Shown piece by piece: positions 9,728-22,021 of a stretch of 64,000 bases of DNA (the first letter of the stretch is position 1; each line of letters starts with the position of its first letter). Origin of the DNA: Orientallactaga sibirica (taxonomy: Eukaryota > Chordata > Mammalia > Rodentia > Dipodidae); the NCBI GenBank assembly GCA_036365145.1, contig JAEOAD010000243.1, positions 1 through 64,000 of the forward strand, written 5' to 3'. A program made the position numbers and the translations under genes. Under the pieces are notes generated by a model, which searched no databases, was not told the origin of the DNA, and was given only the letters and a program-made list of their open reading frames with translations.

Positions 9728-12700
9728 TGTGTGAAATAAGCTTAATAGTTCTAGGAATCACTTGCTTTCCTACAAAGAAGGTTGAGTCCAAGTTCAAACT
9801 TTCTTAGTTTGTGTAATCTAACAAGATGAACAACTTAGTAGATTTGCCTCATTTCTAAAGTAGTTTCTTGAGAAAACAAACATCTTCATTGCCGAACATT
9901 GTACTGTGTGAAATAAGCTAATACGGTTCTAGGAATCACTTGCTTTCCTACAAAGAAGGTTGAGTGCAGCAAGTTCAAACTTTCCTAGTTTGTGTAATCT
10001 AACAAGATGTACAAGTTAGTAGATTTGCCTCATTTCTAAAGTAGTTTCTTGAGAAAACAAACATCTTCATTGCCGAACATTGTACTGTGAAATAAGCTGG
10101 TTCGGTTCTAGGAATCACTTGCTTTCCTACAAAGAAGGTTGATTGCAGCAAGTTGAAAATTTCCTAGTTTGTGTAATCTAACAAGATGTACAAGTTAGTA
10201 GATTTGCCTCATTTCTAAAGTAGTTTGTTGAGAAAACAAACATCTTCATTGCCTAACATTGTACTGTGTGAAATAAGCTTAATCGGTTCTAGGAATCACT
10301 TGTTTTCCTACAAAGAAGGTTGAGTGCAGCAAGTTCAAACTTTCCTAGTTAATGTAATCTAAAAAGATGTACAACTTAGTAGATTCGCTCTCATTTCTAA
10401 AGGAATTTTTGAGAAAACAAACATCTTCATTGCCAAACATTGTACTGTGTGAAATAAGCCAGTTCAGTTCTAGGAATCACTTGCTTTCCTACAAAGAAGG
10501 TTGAGTGCAGCAAGTTCAAACTTTCCTAGTTTGTGTAATCTAACAAGATGTACAAGTTAGTAGATTCGTCCTCATTTCAAATGTAGTTTCTTGAGAAAAC
10601 AAACATCTTCACTACTGAACATTGTACTGTGTGAAATAAGTTAATTCGGTTCTAGGAATCACTTGCTTTCCTACAAAGAAGGTTGAGTGCAGCAAGTTCA
10701 AACTTTCCTAGTTTGTGTAATCTAACAAGATGTACAAGTTAGTAGATTCGCCTCATTTCTAAAGTAGTTTCTGAGAAAACAAACATCTTCATTGCAGAAC
10801 ATTGTACTGTGTGAAATAAGCTAATTCGGTTCTAGGAATCACTTGCTTTCCTACAAAGAAGGTTGAGTGCAGCAAGTTCAAACTTTCCTAGTTTGTGTAA
10901 TCTAACAAGATGTACAAGTTAGTAGATGCCTCATTTCTAAAGTAGTTTCTTGAGAAAACAAACATCTTCATTGCTGAACATTGTACTGTGTGAAATAAGT
11001 TAATTCAGTTCTAGGAATCATTTGCTTTCCTACAAAGAAGGTTGAGTGCAGCAAGTTCAAACTTTCCTAGTTTGTGTAATCTAACAAGATGTACAAGTTA
11101 GTAGATTTGCCTCATTTCTAAAGTAGTTTGTTGAGAAAACAAACATCTTCATTGCCGAACATTGTACTGTGTGAAATAAGCTAATTCGGTTCTAGGAATC
11201 ACTTGCTTTCCTACAAAGAAGGTTGAGTGCAGCAAGTTCAAACTTTCCTAGTTTGTGTAATCTAACAAGATGTACAAGTTAGTAGATTCGCCTCATTTCT
11301 AAAGTAGTTTCTTTGAGAAAACAAACATCTTCATTGCCGAACATTGTACTGTGTGAAATAAGCTAATTCGTTCTAGGAATCACTTGCTTTCCTACAAAGA
11401 AGGTTGAGTGCAGCAAGTTCAAACTTTCCTAGTTTGTGTAATCTAACAAGATGTACAAGTTAGTAGATTCGCCTCATTTCTAAAGTAGTTTCTTGAGAAA
11501 ACAAACATCTTCATTGCCAAACATTGTACTGTGTGAAATAAGCTAATTTGTTCTAGGAATCACTTGCTTCCTACAAAGAAGGTTGAGTGCAGCAAGTTCA
11601 AACTTTCCTAGTTTGTGTAATCTAACAAGATGTACAAGTTAGTAGATTCGCCTCATTTCTAAAGTAGTTTGTTGAGAAAACAAACATCTTCATTGCAGAA
11701 CATTGTACTGTGTGAAATAAGCTAATTTGGTTCTAGGAATCACTTGCTTTCCTACAAAGAAGGTTGAGTGCAGCAAGTTCAAACTTTCCTAGTTTGTGTA
11801 ATCTAACAAGATGTACAAGTTAGTAGATTCGCATTATTTTTAAAGTAGTTTCTTGAGAAAACAAACATCTTCATTACTGAACATTGTACTGTGTGAAATA
11901 AGTTAATTCAGTTCTAGGAATCACTTGCTTTCCTACAAAGAAGGTTGAGTGCAGCAAGTTCAAACTTTCCTAGTTTGTGTAATCTAACAAGATGTACAAG
12001 TTAGTAGATTCGCCTCATTTCTAAAGTAGTTTGTTGAGAAAACAAACATCTCATCATTGCCTAACATTGTACTGTGTGAAATAAGCTAATTCGGTTCTAG
12101 GAATCACTTGCTTTCCTACAAAGAAGGTTGAGTGCAGCAAGTTCAAACTTTCCTAGTTTGTGTAATCTAACAAGATGCACAACTTAGTAGATTCGCCTCA
12201 TTTCTAAAGTAGTTTCTTGAGAAAACAAACATCTTCATTGCTTAACATTGTACTGTGTGAAATAAGCTAGTTTGGTTCTAGAAATCACTTGCTTTCCTAC
12301 AAAGAAGGTTGAGTGCAGCAAGTTCAAACTTTCCTAGTTTGTGTAATCTAACAAGATGTACAAGTTAGTAGATTCGCTTCATTTCTAAAGTAGTTTTGAG
12401 AAAACAAACATCTTCATTGCCAAACATTGTACTGTGTGAAATAAGTTAATTGTTCTAGGAATCACTTGCTTTCCTACAAAGAATGTTGAGTGCAGCAAGT
12501 TTCAAACTTTCCTAGTTTGTGTAATCTAACAAGATGTACAAGTTAGTAGATTCGCCTCATTTCTAAAGTAGTTTCTTGAGAAAACAAACATCTTCATTAC
12601 TGAACATTGTACTGTGTGAAATAAGTTAATTGGTTTTAGGAATCACTTGCTTTCCAACAAAGAAGGTTGAGTGCAGCAAGTTCAAACTTTCCTAGTTTGT

Positions 12701-15700
12701 GTAATCTAACAAGATGTACAACTTAGTAGATTTGCCTCATTTCTAAAGTAGTTTCTTGATAAAACAAACATCTTCATTGCCGAACATTGTACTGTGTGAA
12801 ATAAGCTAGTTCGGTTCTAGGAATCACTTGCTTTCCTACAAAGAAGGTTGTGCAGCAGCAAGTTCAAACTTTCCTAGTTTGTGTAATCTAACAAGATGTA
12901 CAAGTTAGTAGATTCGCCTCATTTCTAAAGTAGTTTCTTGAGAAAACAAACATCTTCTTTGCCTAACATTGTACTGTGTGAAATAAGCTAATTCGGTTCT
13001 AGGAATCACTTGCTTTCCTACAAAGAAGGTTGAGTGCAGCAAGTTCAAACTTTCCTAGTAATGTAATCTAACAAGATCCACAAGTTAGTAGATTCGCCTC
13101 ATTTCTAAAGTAGTTTTGTTGAGAAAACAAACATCTTCATTGCCGAACATTGTACTGTGTGAAATAAGTTAATTCGGTTCTAGGAATCACTTGCTTTCCT
13201 ACAAAGAAGGTTGAGTGCAGCAAGTTCAAACTTTCCTAGTTTGTGTAATCTAACAAGATGTACAAGTTAGTAGATTCGCCTCATTTCTAAAGTAGTTTCT
13301 TGAGAAAACAAACATCTTCATTGTACTGAACATTGTACTGTGTGAAATAAGCTAATTCGGTTCTAGGAATCACTTGCTTTCCTACAAAGAAGGTTGAGTG
13401 CAGCAAGTTCAAACTTTCCTAGTTTGTGTAATCTAACAAGATGTACACCTTAGTAGATTCGCCTCATTTCTAAAGTAGTTTGTTGAGAAAACAAACATCT
13501 TCATTGCCGAACATTGTACTGTGTGAAATAGCTAGTTCGGTTCTAGGAATCACTTGCTTTCCTACAAAGAAGGTTGAGTGCAGCAAGTTCAAACTTTCCT
13601 AGTTTGTGTGTAATCTAACAAGATGTACAAGTTAGTAGATTCGACTCATTTCTAAAGTATTTTTTGAGAAAACAAACATCTTCATTGCCGAACATTGTAC
13701 TGTGTGAAATAAGCTAATTCGGTTCTAGGAATCACTTGCTTTCCTACAAAGAAGGTTGAGTGCAGCAAGTTCAAACTTTCCTAGTTTGTGTAATCTAACA
13801 AGATGTACAAGTTAGTAGAGATGTGCCTCATTTCTAAAGTAGTTTCTTGAGAAAACAAACATCTTCATTGCCTAACATTGTACTGTGTGAAATAAGCTAA
13901 TTCGGTTCTAGGAATCACTTGCTTTCCTACAAAGAAGGTTGAGTGCAGCAAGTTCAAACTTTCCTAGTTTGTGTAATCTAACAAGATGTACAAGTTAGTA
14001 GATTCATCTCATTTCTAAAGTAGTTTGTTGAGAAAACAAACATCTTCATTCATTACAGAACATTGTACTGTGTGAAATAAACTAGTTCGGTTCTAGGAAT
14101 CACTTGCTTTCCTACAAAGAAGGTTGAGTGCAGCAAGTTCAAACTTTCCTAGTTTTGTAATCTAACAAGATGTACAAGTTAGTAGATTCGCCTCATTTCT
14201 AAAGTAGTTTGTTGAGAAAACAAACATCTTCATTGCAGAACATTGTACTGTGTGAAATAAGCTAATTCGGTTCTAGGAATCACTTGCTTTCCTACAAAGA
14301 AGGTTGAGTGCAGCAAGTTCAAACTTTCCTTGTTTGTGTAATCTAACAAGATGTACAAGTTAGTAGATTCGCCTCATTTCTAAAGTAGTTTGTTTAGAAA
14401 ACAAACATCTTCATTGCCTAACATTGTACTGTGTGAAATAAGCTAGTTCGGTTCTAGGAATCACTTGCTTTCCTACAAAGAAGGTTGCAGCAAGTTCAAA
14501 CTTTCCTAGTTTGTGTAATCTAACAAGATGTACAAGTTAGTAGATTCACCTCATTTCTAAAGTAGTTTCTTGAGAAAACAAACATCTTCATTGCCTAACA
14601 TTGTACTGTGTGAAATAAGCTAATTCGTTCTAGGAATCACTTGCTTTCCTACAAAGAAGGTTGAGTGCAGCAAGTTCAAACTTTCCTAGTTTGTGTAATC
14701 TAACAAGATGTACAAGTTAGTAGATTGGCCTCATTTCTAAAGTAGTTTCTTGAGAAAACAAACATCTTCATTGCCCTAACATTGTACTGTGTGAAATAAG
14801 CTAATTCAATTCTAGGAATCACTTGCTTTCCTACAAAGAAGGTTGAGTGCAGCAAGTTCAAACTTTCCTAGTTTGTGTAATCTAACAAGATGTACAAATT
14901 AGTAGATTCGCCTCATTTCTAAAGTAGTTTCTTGAGAAAACAAACATCTTCATTGTCTAACATTGTACTGTGTGAAATAAGCTAATTCGGTTCTAGGAAT
15001 CACTTGCTTTCCTACAAAGAAGGTTGAGTGCAGCAAGTTCAAACTTTCCTAGTTTGTGTAATCTAACAAGATGTACAAGTTAGTAGATTCTCCTCATTTC
15101 TAAAGTAGTTTTTTTGAGAAAACAAACATCTTCATTGCCGAACATTGTACTGTGTGAAATAAGCTAATTCGGTTCTAGGAATCACTTGCTTTCCTACAAA
15201 GAAGGTTGAGTGCAGCAAGTTCAAACTTTCCTAGTTTGTGTAATCTAACAAGATGTACAAGTTAGTAGATTCGCCTCATTTCTAAAGTAGTTTCTTGAGA
15301 AAACAAACATCTTCATTGCTAAACATTGAACATTGTACTGTGTGAAATAAGCTATTTGGTTCTAGGAATCACTTGCTTTCCTACAAAGAAGGTTGAGTGC
15401 AGCAAGTTCAAACTTTCCTAGTTTGTGTAATCTAACAAGATGTACAAATTAGTAGATTCGCCTCATTTCTAAAGTAGTTCTTTAGAAAACAAACATCTTC
15501 ATTGCCTAACATTGTACTGTGTGAAATAAGCTAATTCGGTTCTAGGAATCACTTGCTTTCCTACAAAGAAGGTTGAGTGCAGCAAGTTCAAACTTTCCTA
15601 GTTTGTGTAATCTAACAAGATGTACAAGTTAGTAGATTCGCCTCATTTCTAAAGTAGTTTCTTGAGAAAACAAACATCTTCATTACCGAACATTGTACTG

Positions 15701-18700
15701 TGTGAAATAAGTTAATTCGGTTCTAGGAATCACTTGCTTTCCTACAAAGAAGGTTGAGTGCAGCAAGTTCAAACTTTCCTAGTTTGTGTAATCTAACAAG
15801 ATGTACAAGTTAGTAGATTCGCCTCATTTCTAAAGTAGTTTTTGAGAAAACAAACATCTTCATTGCCGAACATTGTACTGTGTGAAATAGTTTAATTCGG
15901 TTCTAGGAATCACTTGCTTTCCTACAAAGAAGGTTGAGTGCAGCAAGTTCAAACTTTCCTAGTTTGTGTAATCTAACAAGATGTACAAGTTAGTAGATTC
16001 GCCTCATTTCTAAAGTAGTTTGTTGAGAAAACAAACATCTTCATTGCCTAACATTGTACTGTGTGAAATAAGCTAATTGGGTTCTAGGAATCACTTGCTT
16101 TCCTACAAAGAAGGTTGAGTGCAGCAAGTTCAAACTTTCCTAGTTAATGTAATCTAACAAGATGTACAAGTTAGTAGATTCGCCTCATTTCTAAAGTAGT
16201 TTGTTGAGAAAACAAACATCTTCATTGCCTAACATTGTACTGTGTGAAATAAGCTAATTCGGTTCTAGGAATCACTTGCTTTCCTACAAAGAAGGTTGAG
16301 TGCAGCAAGTTCAAACTTTCCTAGTTTGTGTAATCTAACAAGATGTACAAGTTAGTAGATTCGCCTCATTTCTAAAGTAGTTTCTTGAGAAAACAAACAT
16401 CTTCATTACTGAACATTGTACTGTGTGAAATAAGTTAATTCGGTTCTAGGAATCAGTTTGCTTTCTACAAAGAAGGTTGAGTGCAGCAAGTTCAAACTTT
16501 CCTAGTTTGTGTAATCTAACAAGATGTACAAGTTAGTAGATTCGCCTCATTTCTAAAGTAGTTTCTTGAGAAAACAAACATCTTCATTGCCTAACATTGT
16601 ACTGTGTGAAATAAGTTAATTCGGTTCTAGGAATCACTTGCTTTCCTACAAAGAAGGTTGAGTGCAGCAAGTTCAAACTTTCCTAGTTTGTGTAATCTAA
16701 CAAGATGTACAAGTTAGTAGATTCGCCTCATTTCTAAAGTAGTTTCTTGAGAAAACAAACATCTTCATTGCCTAACATTGTACTGTGTGAAATAAGTTAA
16801 TTGGTTCTAGGAATCAGTTTCTTTCCTACAAAGAAGGTTGAGTGCAGCAAGTTCAAACTTTCCTAGTTTGTGTAATCTAACAAGATGTCCAAGTTAGTAG
16901 ATTCGCCTCATTTTTAAAGTAGTTTCTTGAGAAAACAAACATCTTCATTGCCGAACATTGTACTGTGTGAAATAAGCTAATTCGGTTCTAGGAATCACTT
17001 GCTTTCCTACAAAGAAGGTTGAGTGCAGCAAGTTCAAACTTTCCTAGTTTGTGTAATCTAACAAGATGTACAAGTTAGTAGATTCGCCTCATTTCTAAAG
17101 TAGTTTGTTGAGAAAACAAACATCTTCATTGCCTAACATTGTACTGTGTGAAATAAGCTAATTCGGTTCTAGGAATCACTTGCTTTTCCTACAAAGAAGG
17201 TTGAGTGCAGCAAGTTCAAACTTTTCTAGTTGTTAATGTAATCTAAAAAGATGTACAAGTTAGTAGATTCGCCTCATTTCTAAAGTAGTTTCTTGAGAAA
17301 ACAAACATCTTCATTGCCTAACATTGTACTGTGTGAAATAAGCTTAATTGGTTCTAGGAATCACTTGCTTTCCTACAAAGAAGGTTGAGTGCAGCAAGTT
17401 CAAACTTTCCTAGTTTGTGTAATCTAACAAGATGTACAAGTTAGTAGATTCACCTCATTTTCTAAGTAGTTTCTTGAGAAAACAAACATCTTCATTGCCT
17501 AACATTGTACTGTGTGAAATAAGTTAATTCGGTTCTAGGAATCACTTGCTTTCCTACAAAGAAGGTTGAGTGCAGCAAGTTCAAACTTTCCTAGTTTGTG
17601 TAATCTAACAAGATGTACAAGTTAGTAGATTGCCTCATTTCTAAAGTAGTTTCTTGAGAAAAAAACATCTTCATTGCTGAACATTGTACTGTGTGAAATA
17701 AGCTAATCTGGTTCTAGGAATCACTTGCTTTCCTACAAAGAAGGTTGAGTGCAGCAAGTTCAAACTTTCCTAGTTTGTGTAATCTAACAAGATGTACAAG
17801 TTAGTAGATTCGCCTCATTTCTAAAGTAGTTTCTTTGAGAAAACAAACATCTTCACTACCGAACATTGTACTGTGTGAAATAAGTTAATTGGTTCTAGGA
17901 ATCACTTGCTTTCTACAAAGAAGGTTGAGTGCAGCAAGTTCAAACTTTCCTAGTTTGTGTAATCTAACAAGATGTACAAGTTAGTAGATTCGCCTCATTT
18001 TTAAAGTAGTTTGTTGAGAAAACAAACATCTTCATTGCCGAACATTGTACTGTGTGAAATAAGCTAATTCGGTTCTAGGAATCACTTGCTTTCCTACAAA
18101 GAAGGTTGAGTGCAGCAAGTTCAAACTTTCCTAGTTTGTGTAATCTAACAAGATGTACAAGTTAGTAGATTCGCCTCATTTCTAAAGTAGTTTCTTGAGA
18201 AAACAAACATCTTCATTGCCAAACATTGTACTGTGTGAAATAAGCTAATTCGGTTCTAGGAATCACTTGCTTTCCTACAAAGAAGGTTGAGTGCAGCAAG
18301 TTCAAACTTTCCTAGTTTGTGTAATCTAACAAGATGTACAAGTTAGTAGATTCGCCTCATTTCTAAAGTAGTTTCTTGAGAAAACAAACATCTTCATTGC
18401 TGAACATTGTACTGTGTGAAATAAGCTAATTCGGTTCTAGGAATCAGTTGCTTTCCTACAAAGAAGGTTGAGTGCAGCAAGTTCAAACTTTCCTAGTTTG
18501 TGTAATCTAACAAGATGTACAAGTTAGTAGATTCGCCTCATTTCTAAAGTAGTTTCTTGAGAAAACAAACATCTTCATTGCCGAACATTGTACTGTGTGA
18601 AATAAGCTAATTCGGTTCTAGGAATCACTTGCTTTCCTACAAAGAAGGTTGAGTGCAGCAAGTTCAAACTTTCCTAGTTTGTGTAATCTAACAAGATGTA

Positions 18701-20687
18701 CAAGTTAGTAGATTCGCCTCATTTCTAAAGTAGTTTCTTGAGAAAACAAACATCTTCATTGCCGAACATTGTACTGTGTGAAATAAGCTAATTCGGTTCT
18801 AGGAATCACTTGCTTTCCTACAAAGATGGTTGAGTGCAGCAAGTTCAAACTTTCCTTGTTGTGTAATCTAACAAGATGTACAAGTTAGTAGATTCGCCTC
18901 ATTTTTAAAGTAGTTTCTTGAGAAAACAAACATCTTCATTGCGAACATTGTACTGTGTGAAATAAGCTAATTTGGTTCTAGGAATCACTTGCTTTCCTAC
19001 AAAGAAGGTTGAGTGCAGCAAGTTCAAACTTTCCTAGTTTGTGTAATCTAACAAGATGTACAAGTTAGTAGATTCTCCTCATTTCTAAAGTAGTTTCTTG
19101 AGAAAACAAACATCTTCATTGCCGAACATTGTACTGTGTGAAATAAGCTAATTCGGTTCTAGGAATCACTTGCTTTCCTACAAAGAAGGTTGAGTGCAGC
19201 AAGTTCAAACTTTCCTAGTTTGTGTAATCTAACAAGATGTACAAGTTAGTAGATTCGCCTCATTTCTAAAGTAGTTTCTTGAGAAAACAAACATCTTCAT
19301 TGCCGAACACATTGTACTGTGTGAAATAAGCTAATTTGGTTCTAGGAATCACTTGCTTTCCTACAAAGAAGGTTGAGTGCAGCAAGTTCAAACTTTCCTA
19401 GTTTGTGTAATCTAACAAGATGTACAAGTTAGTAGATTCGCCTCATTTCTAATGTAGTTTCTTGAGAAAACAAACATCTTCATTGCCGAACATTGTACTG
19501 TGTGAAATAAGCTAATTCGGTTCTAGGAATCTTGTTTCCTTCCTACAAAGAAGGTTGAGTGCAGCAAGTTCAAACTTTCCTAGTTTGTGTAATCTAACAA
19601 GATGTACAAGTTAGTAGATTCGCCTCATTTCTAAAGTAGTTTCTTGAGAAAACAAACATCTTCATTACTGAACATTGTACTGTGTGAAATAAGTTAATTC
19701 GGTTCTAGGAATCAGTTTGCTTTCCTACAAAGAAGGTTGAGTGCAGCAAGTTCAAACTTTCCTAGTTTGTGTAATCTAACAAGATGTACAAGTTAGTAGA
19801 TTCGCCTCATTTCTAAAGTAGTTTCTTGAGAAAACAAACATCTTCATTACCTAACATTGTACTGTGTGAAATAAGCTAATTCGGTTCTAGGAATCACTTG
19901 CTTTCCTACAAAGAAGGTTGAGTGCAGCAAGTTCAAACTTTCCTAGTTAATGTAATCTAACAAGATGTACAAGTTAGTAGATTCGCCTCATTTCTAAAGT
20001 AGTTTCTTGAGAAAACAAACATCTTCATTGCCTAACATTGTACTGTGTGAAATAAGCTAATTCGGTTCTAGGAATCACTTGCTTTCCTACAAAGAAGGTT
20101 GAGTGCAGCAAGTTCAAACTTTCCTAGTTTGTGTAATCTAACAAGATGTACAAGTTAGTAGATTCGCCTCATTTCTAAAGTAGTTTTTGAGAAAACAAAC
20201 ATCTTCATTGCCAACATTGTACTGTGTGAAATAAGCTAATTCGGTTCTAGGAATCACTTGCTTTCCTACAAAGAAGGTTGAGTGCAGCAAGTTCAAACTT
20301 TCCTAGTTTGTGTAATCTAACAAGATGTACAAGTTTAGTAGATTCACCTCATTTCTAAAGTAGTTTCTTGAGAAAACAAACATCTTCATTACTGAACATT
20401 GTACTGTGTGAAATAAGTTAATTCGGTTCTAGGAATCACTTGCTTTCTACAAAGAAGGTTGAGTGCAGCAAGTTCAAACTTTCCTAGTTTGTGTAATCTA
20501 ACAAGATGTACAAGTTAGTAGATTCGCCTCATTTCTAAAGTAGTTTCTTTGAGAAAACAAACATCTTCATTGCCTAACATTGTACTGTGTGAAATAAGTT
20601 AATCGGTTCTAGGAATCACTTGCTTTCCTACAAAGAAGGTTGAGTGCAGCAAGTTCAAACTTTCCTAGTTTTAATGTAATCTAACAA
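9728..20687 (+). repeat. Fairly homogeneous satellite segment
   Basis: About 60 monomers, nearly all core type (CACTTGC, CCTAGTTTG, GTTTCTTGAG). A minority have GTTTGTTGAG or TTAATG junctions, for example near 10,345, 16,143 and 19,946. The first unit after the SINE is slightly damaged: GAGTCCAAGTTC lacks the GCAG of the usual sequence, and CTTAATAGTTC replaces CTAATTCGGTTC. Mostly single-base and short-indel differences remain between units. I see no other element inside. Confidence 0.85.
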
Positions 20688-21002
20688 GATGTACAAGTTA
20701 GTAGTCCTCATTTTAAAGTAGATTGAGAAAACAAACATCTTTTGTAACATTGTACTGTGTGAAATAAGCTAATTCGGTTCTAGGAATCACATCTTACAAA
20801 AGATGTACAAAGTCCTAGTTGTGTAATCTAACAAGATGTACAAGTTCATTTCTAAAGTAGTTTCTTGAGAAAACAAACATCTTCATTGCCGAACATTGTA
20901 CTGTGTGAAATAAGCTAATTTGGTTCTAGGAATCACTTGCTTTCCTACAAAGAAGGTTGAGTGCAGCAAGTTCAAACTTTCCTAGTTTGTGTAATCTAAC
21001 AA
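20688..21002 (+). repeat. Two shortened, rearranged monomers
   Basis: The unit starting at 20,688 is about 147 bp. It has AGTAGTCCTC, GTAGATTGAG, CATCTTTTGTAAC, and after GGAATCACA a garbled stretch, TCTTACAAAAGATGTACAAA, that replaces the TTGCTTTCC...CAAACTTT part. The next unit (20,835) is about 168 bp and reads ACAAGTTCATTTC, missing about 13 bp around AGTAGATTCGCCT. Both sit between normal copies. Confidence 0.8.
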
Positions 21003-21733
21003 GATGTACAAGTTAGTAGATTCGCCTCATTTCTAAAGTAGTTTGTTTGAGAAAACAAACATCTTCATTGCCGAACACATTGTACTGTGTGAAATAAGCT
21101 AATTCGGTTCTAGGAATCACTTGCTTTCCTACAAAGAAGGTTGAGTGCAGCAAGTTCAAACTTTCCTAGTTTGTGTAATCTAACAAGATGTACAAGTTAG
21201 TAGATTCGCCTCATTTCTAAAGTAGTTTCTTGAGAAAACAAACATCTTCATTGCTGAACATTGTACTGTGTGAAATAAGCTAATTCGGTTCTAGGAATCA
21301 CTTGCTTTCCTACAAAGAAGGTTGAGTGCAGCAAGTTCAAACTTTCCTAGTTTGTGTAATCTAACAAGATGTACAAGTTAGTAGATTCGCCTCATTTCTA
21401 AAGTAGTTTCTTGAGAAAACAAACATCTTCATTACCGAACATTGTACTGTGTGAAATAAGGTAATTCGGTTCTAGGAATCACTTGCTTTCCTACAAAGAA
21501 GGTTGAGTGCAGCAAGTTCAAACTTTCCTAGTTTGTGTAATCTAACAAGATGTACAAGTTAGTAGATTCGCCTCATTTCTAAAGTAGTTTCTTGAGAAAA
21601 CAAACATCTTCATTGTTTAACATTGTACTGTGTGAAATAAGCTAATTCGGTTCTAGGAATCACTTGCTTTCCTACAAAGAAGGTTGAGTGCAGCAAGTTC
21701 AAACTTTCCTAGTTTGTTAATGTAATCTAACAA

Positions 21734-22021
21734 GATGCAAACTTAGTAGATTCGCCTCATTTCTAAAGTAGTTTCTTGAGAAAACAAACATCTTCAGTTT
21801 AACCTAACAATGTACTGTGTGAAATAAGTTAGTTCAAGTTCAAATCATTTGTAATCTAACAAGATGTACAAGTTTGTTGAGAAAGTAGTTTCTTGAGAAA
21901 ACAAACATCTTCATTGCGAACATTGTACTGTGTGAAAGAAGGTTCTAGGAATCACTTGCTTTCCTACATAGAAGGTTGAGTGCAGCAAGTCCAAACTTTC
22001 CTAGTTAATGTAATCTAACAA
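21734..22021 (+). repeat. Two shortened, rearranged monomers (second cluster)
   Basis: The unit at 21,734 is about 129 bp: after GAAATAAGTTAG it jumps to TTCAAGTTCAAATC, losing roughly 50 bp that include GGAATCACTTGC and AAGAAGG. It also has CTTCAGTTTAACCTAAC. The next unit (21,863) is about 159 bp, with GTACAAGTTTGTTGAGAAAG fused into GTAGTTTCTTGAG and a short GTGTGAAAGAAGG join. The unit that precedes this cluster has an odd junction, TAGTTTGTTAATGTAATC, which combines both junction forms. Confidence 0.8.

Noticed and set aside
9541..9760. Target-site duplication around the SINE
   Set aside because: The bases just outside (CTTCTTAATG and TGTGTGAAAT) do not match, and the satellite phase jumps by half a monomer.
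9604..9807. Open reading frame of 67 codons on the plus strand
   Set aside because: It runs from the AG-rich part of the SINE fragment across its edge into satellite. The Arg/Glu-rich start is just the AG repeat translated.
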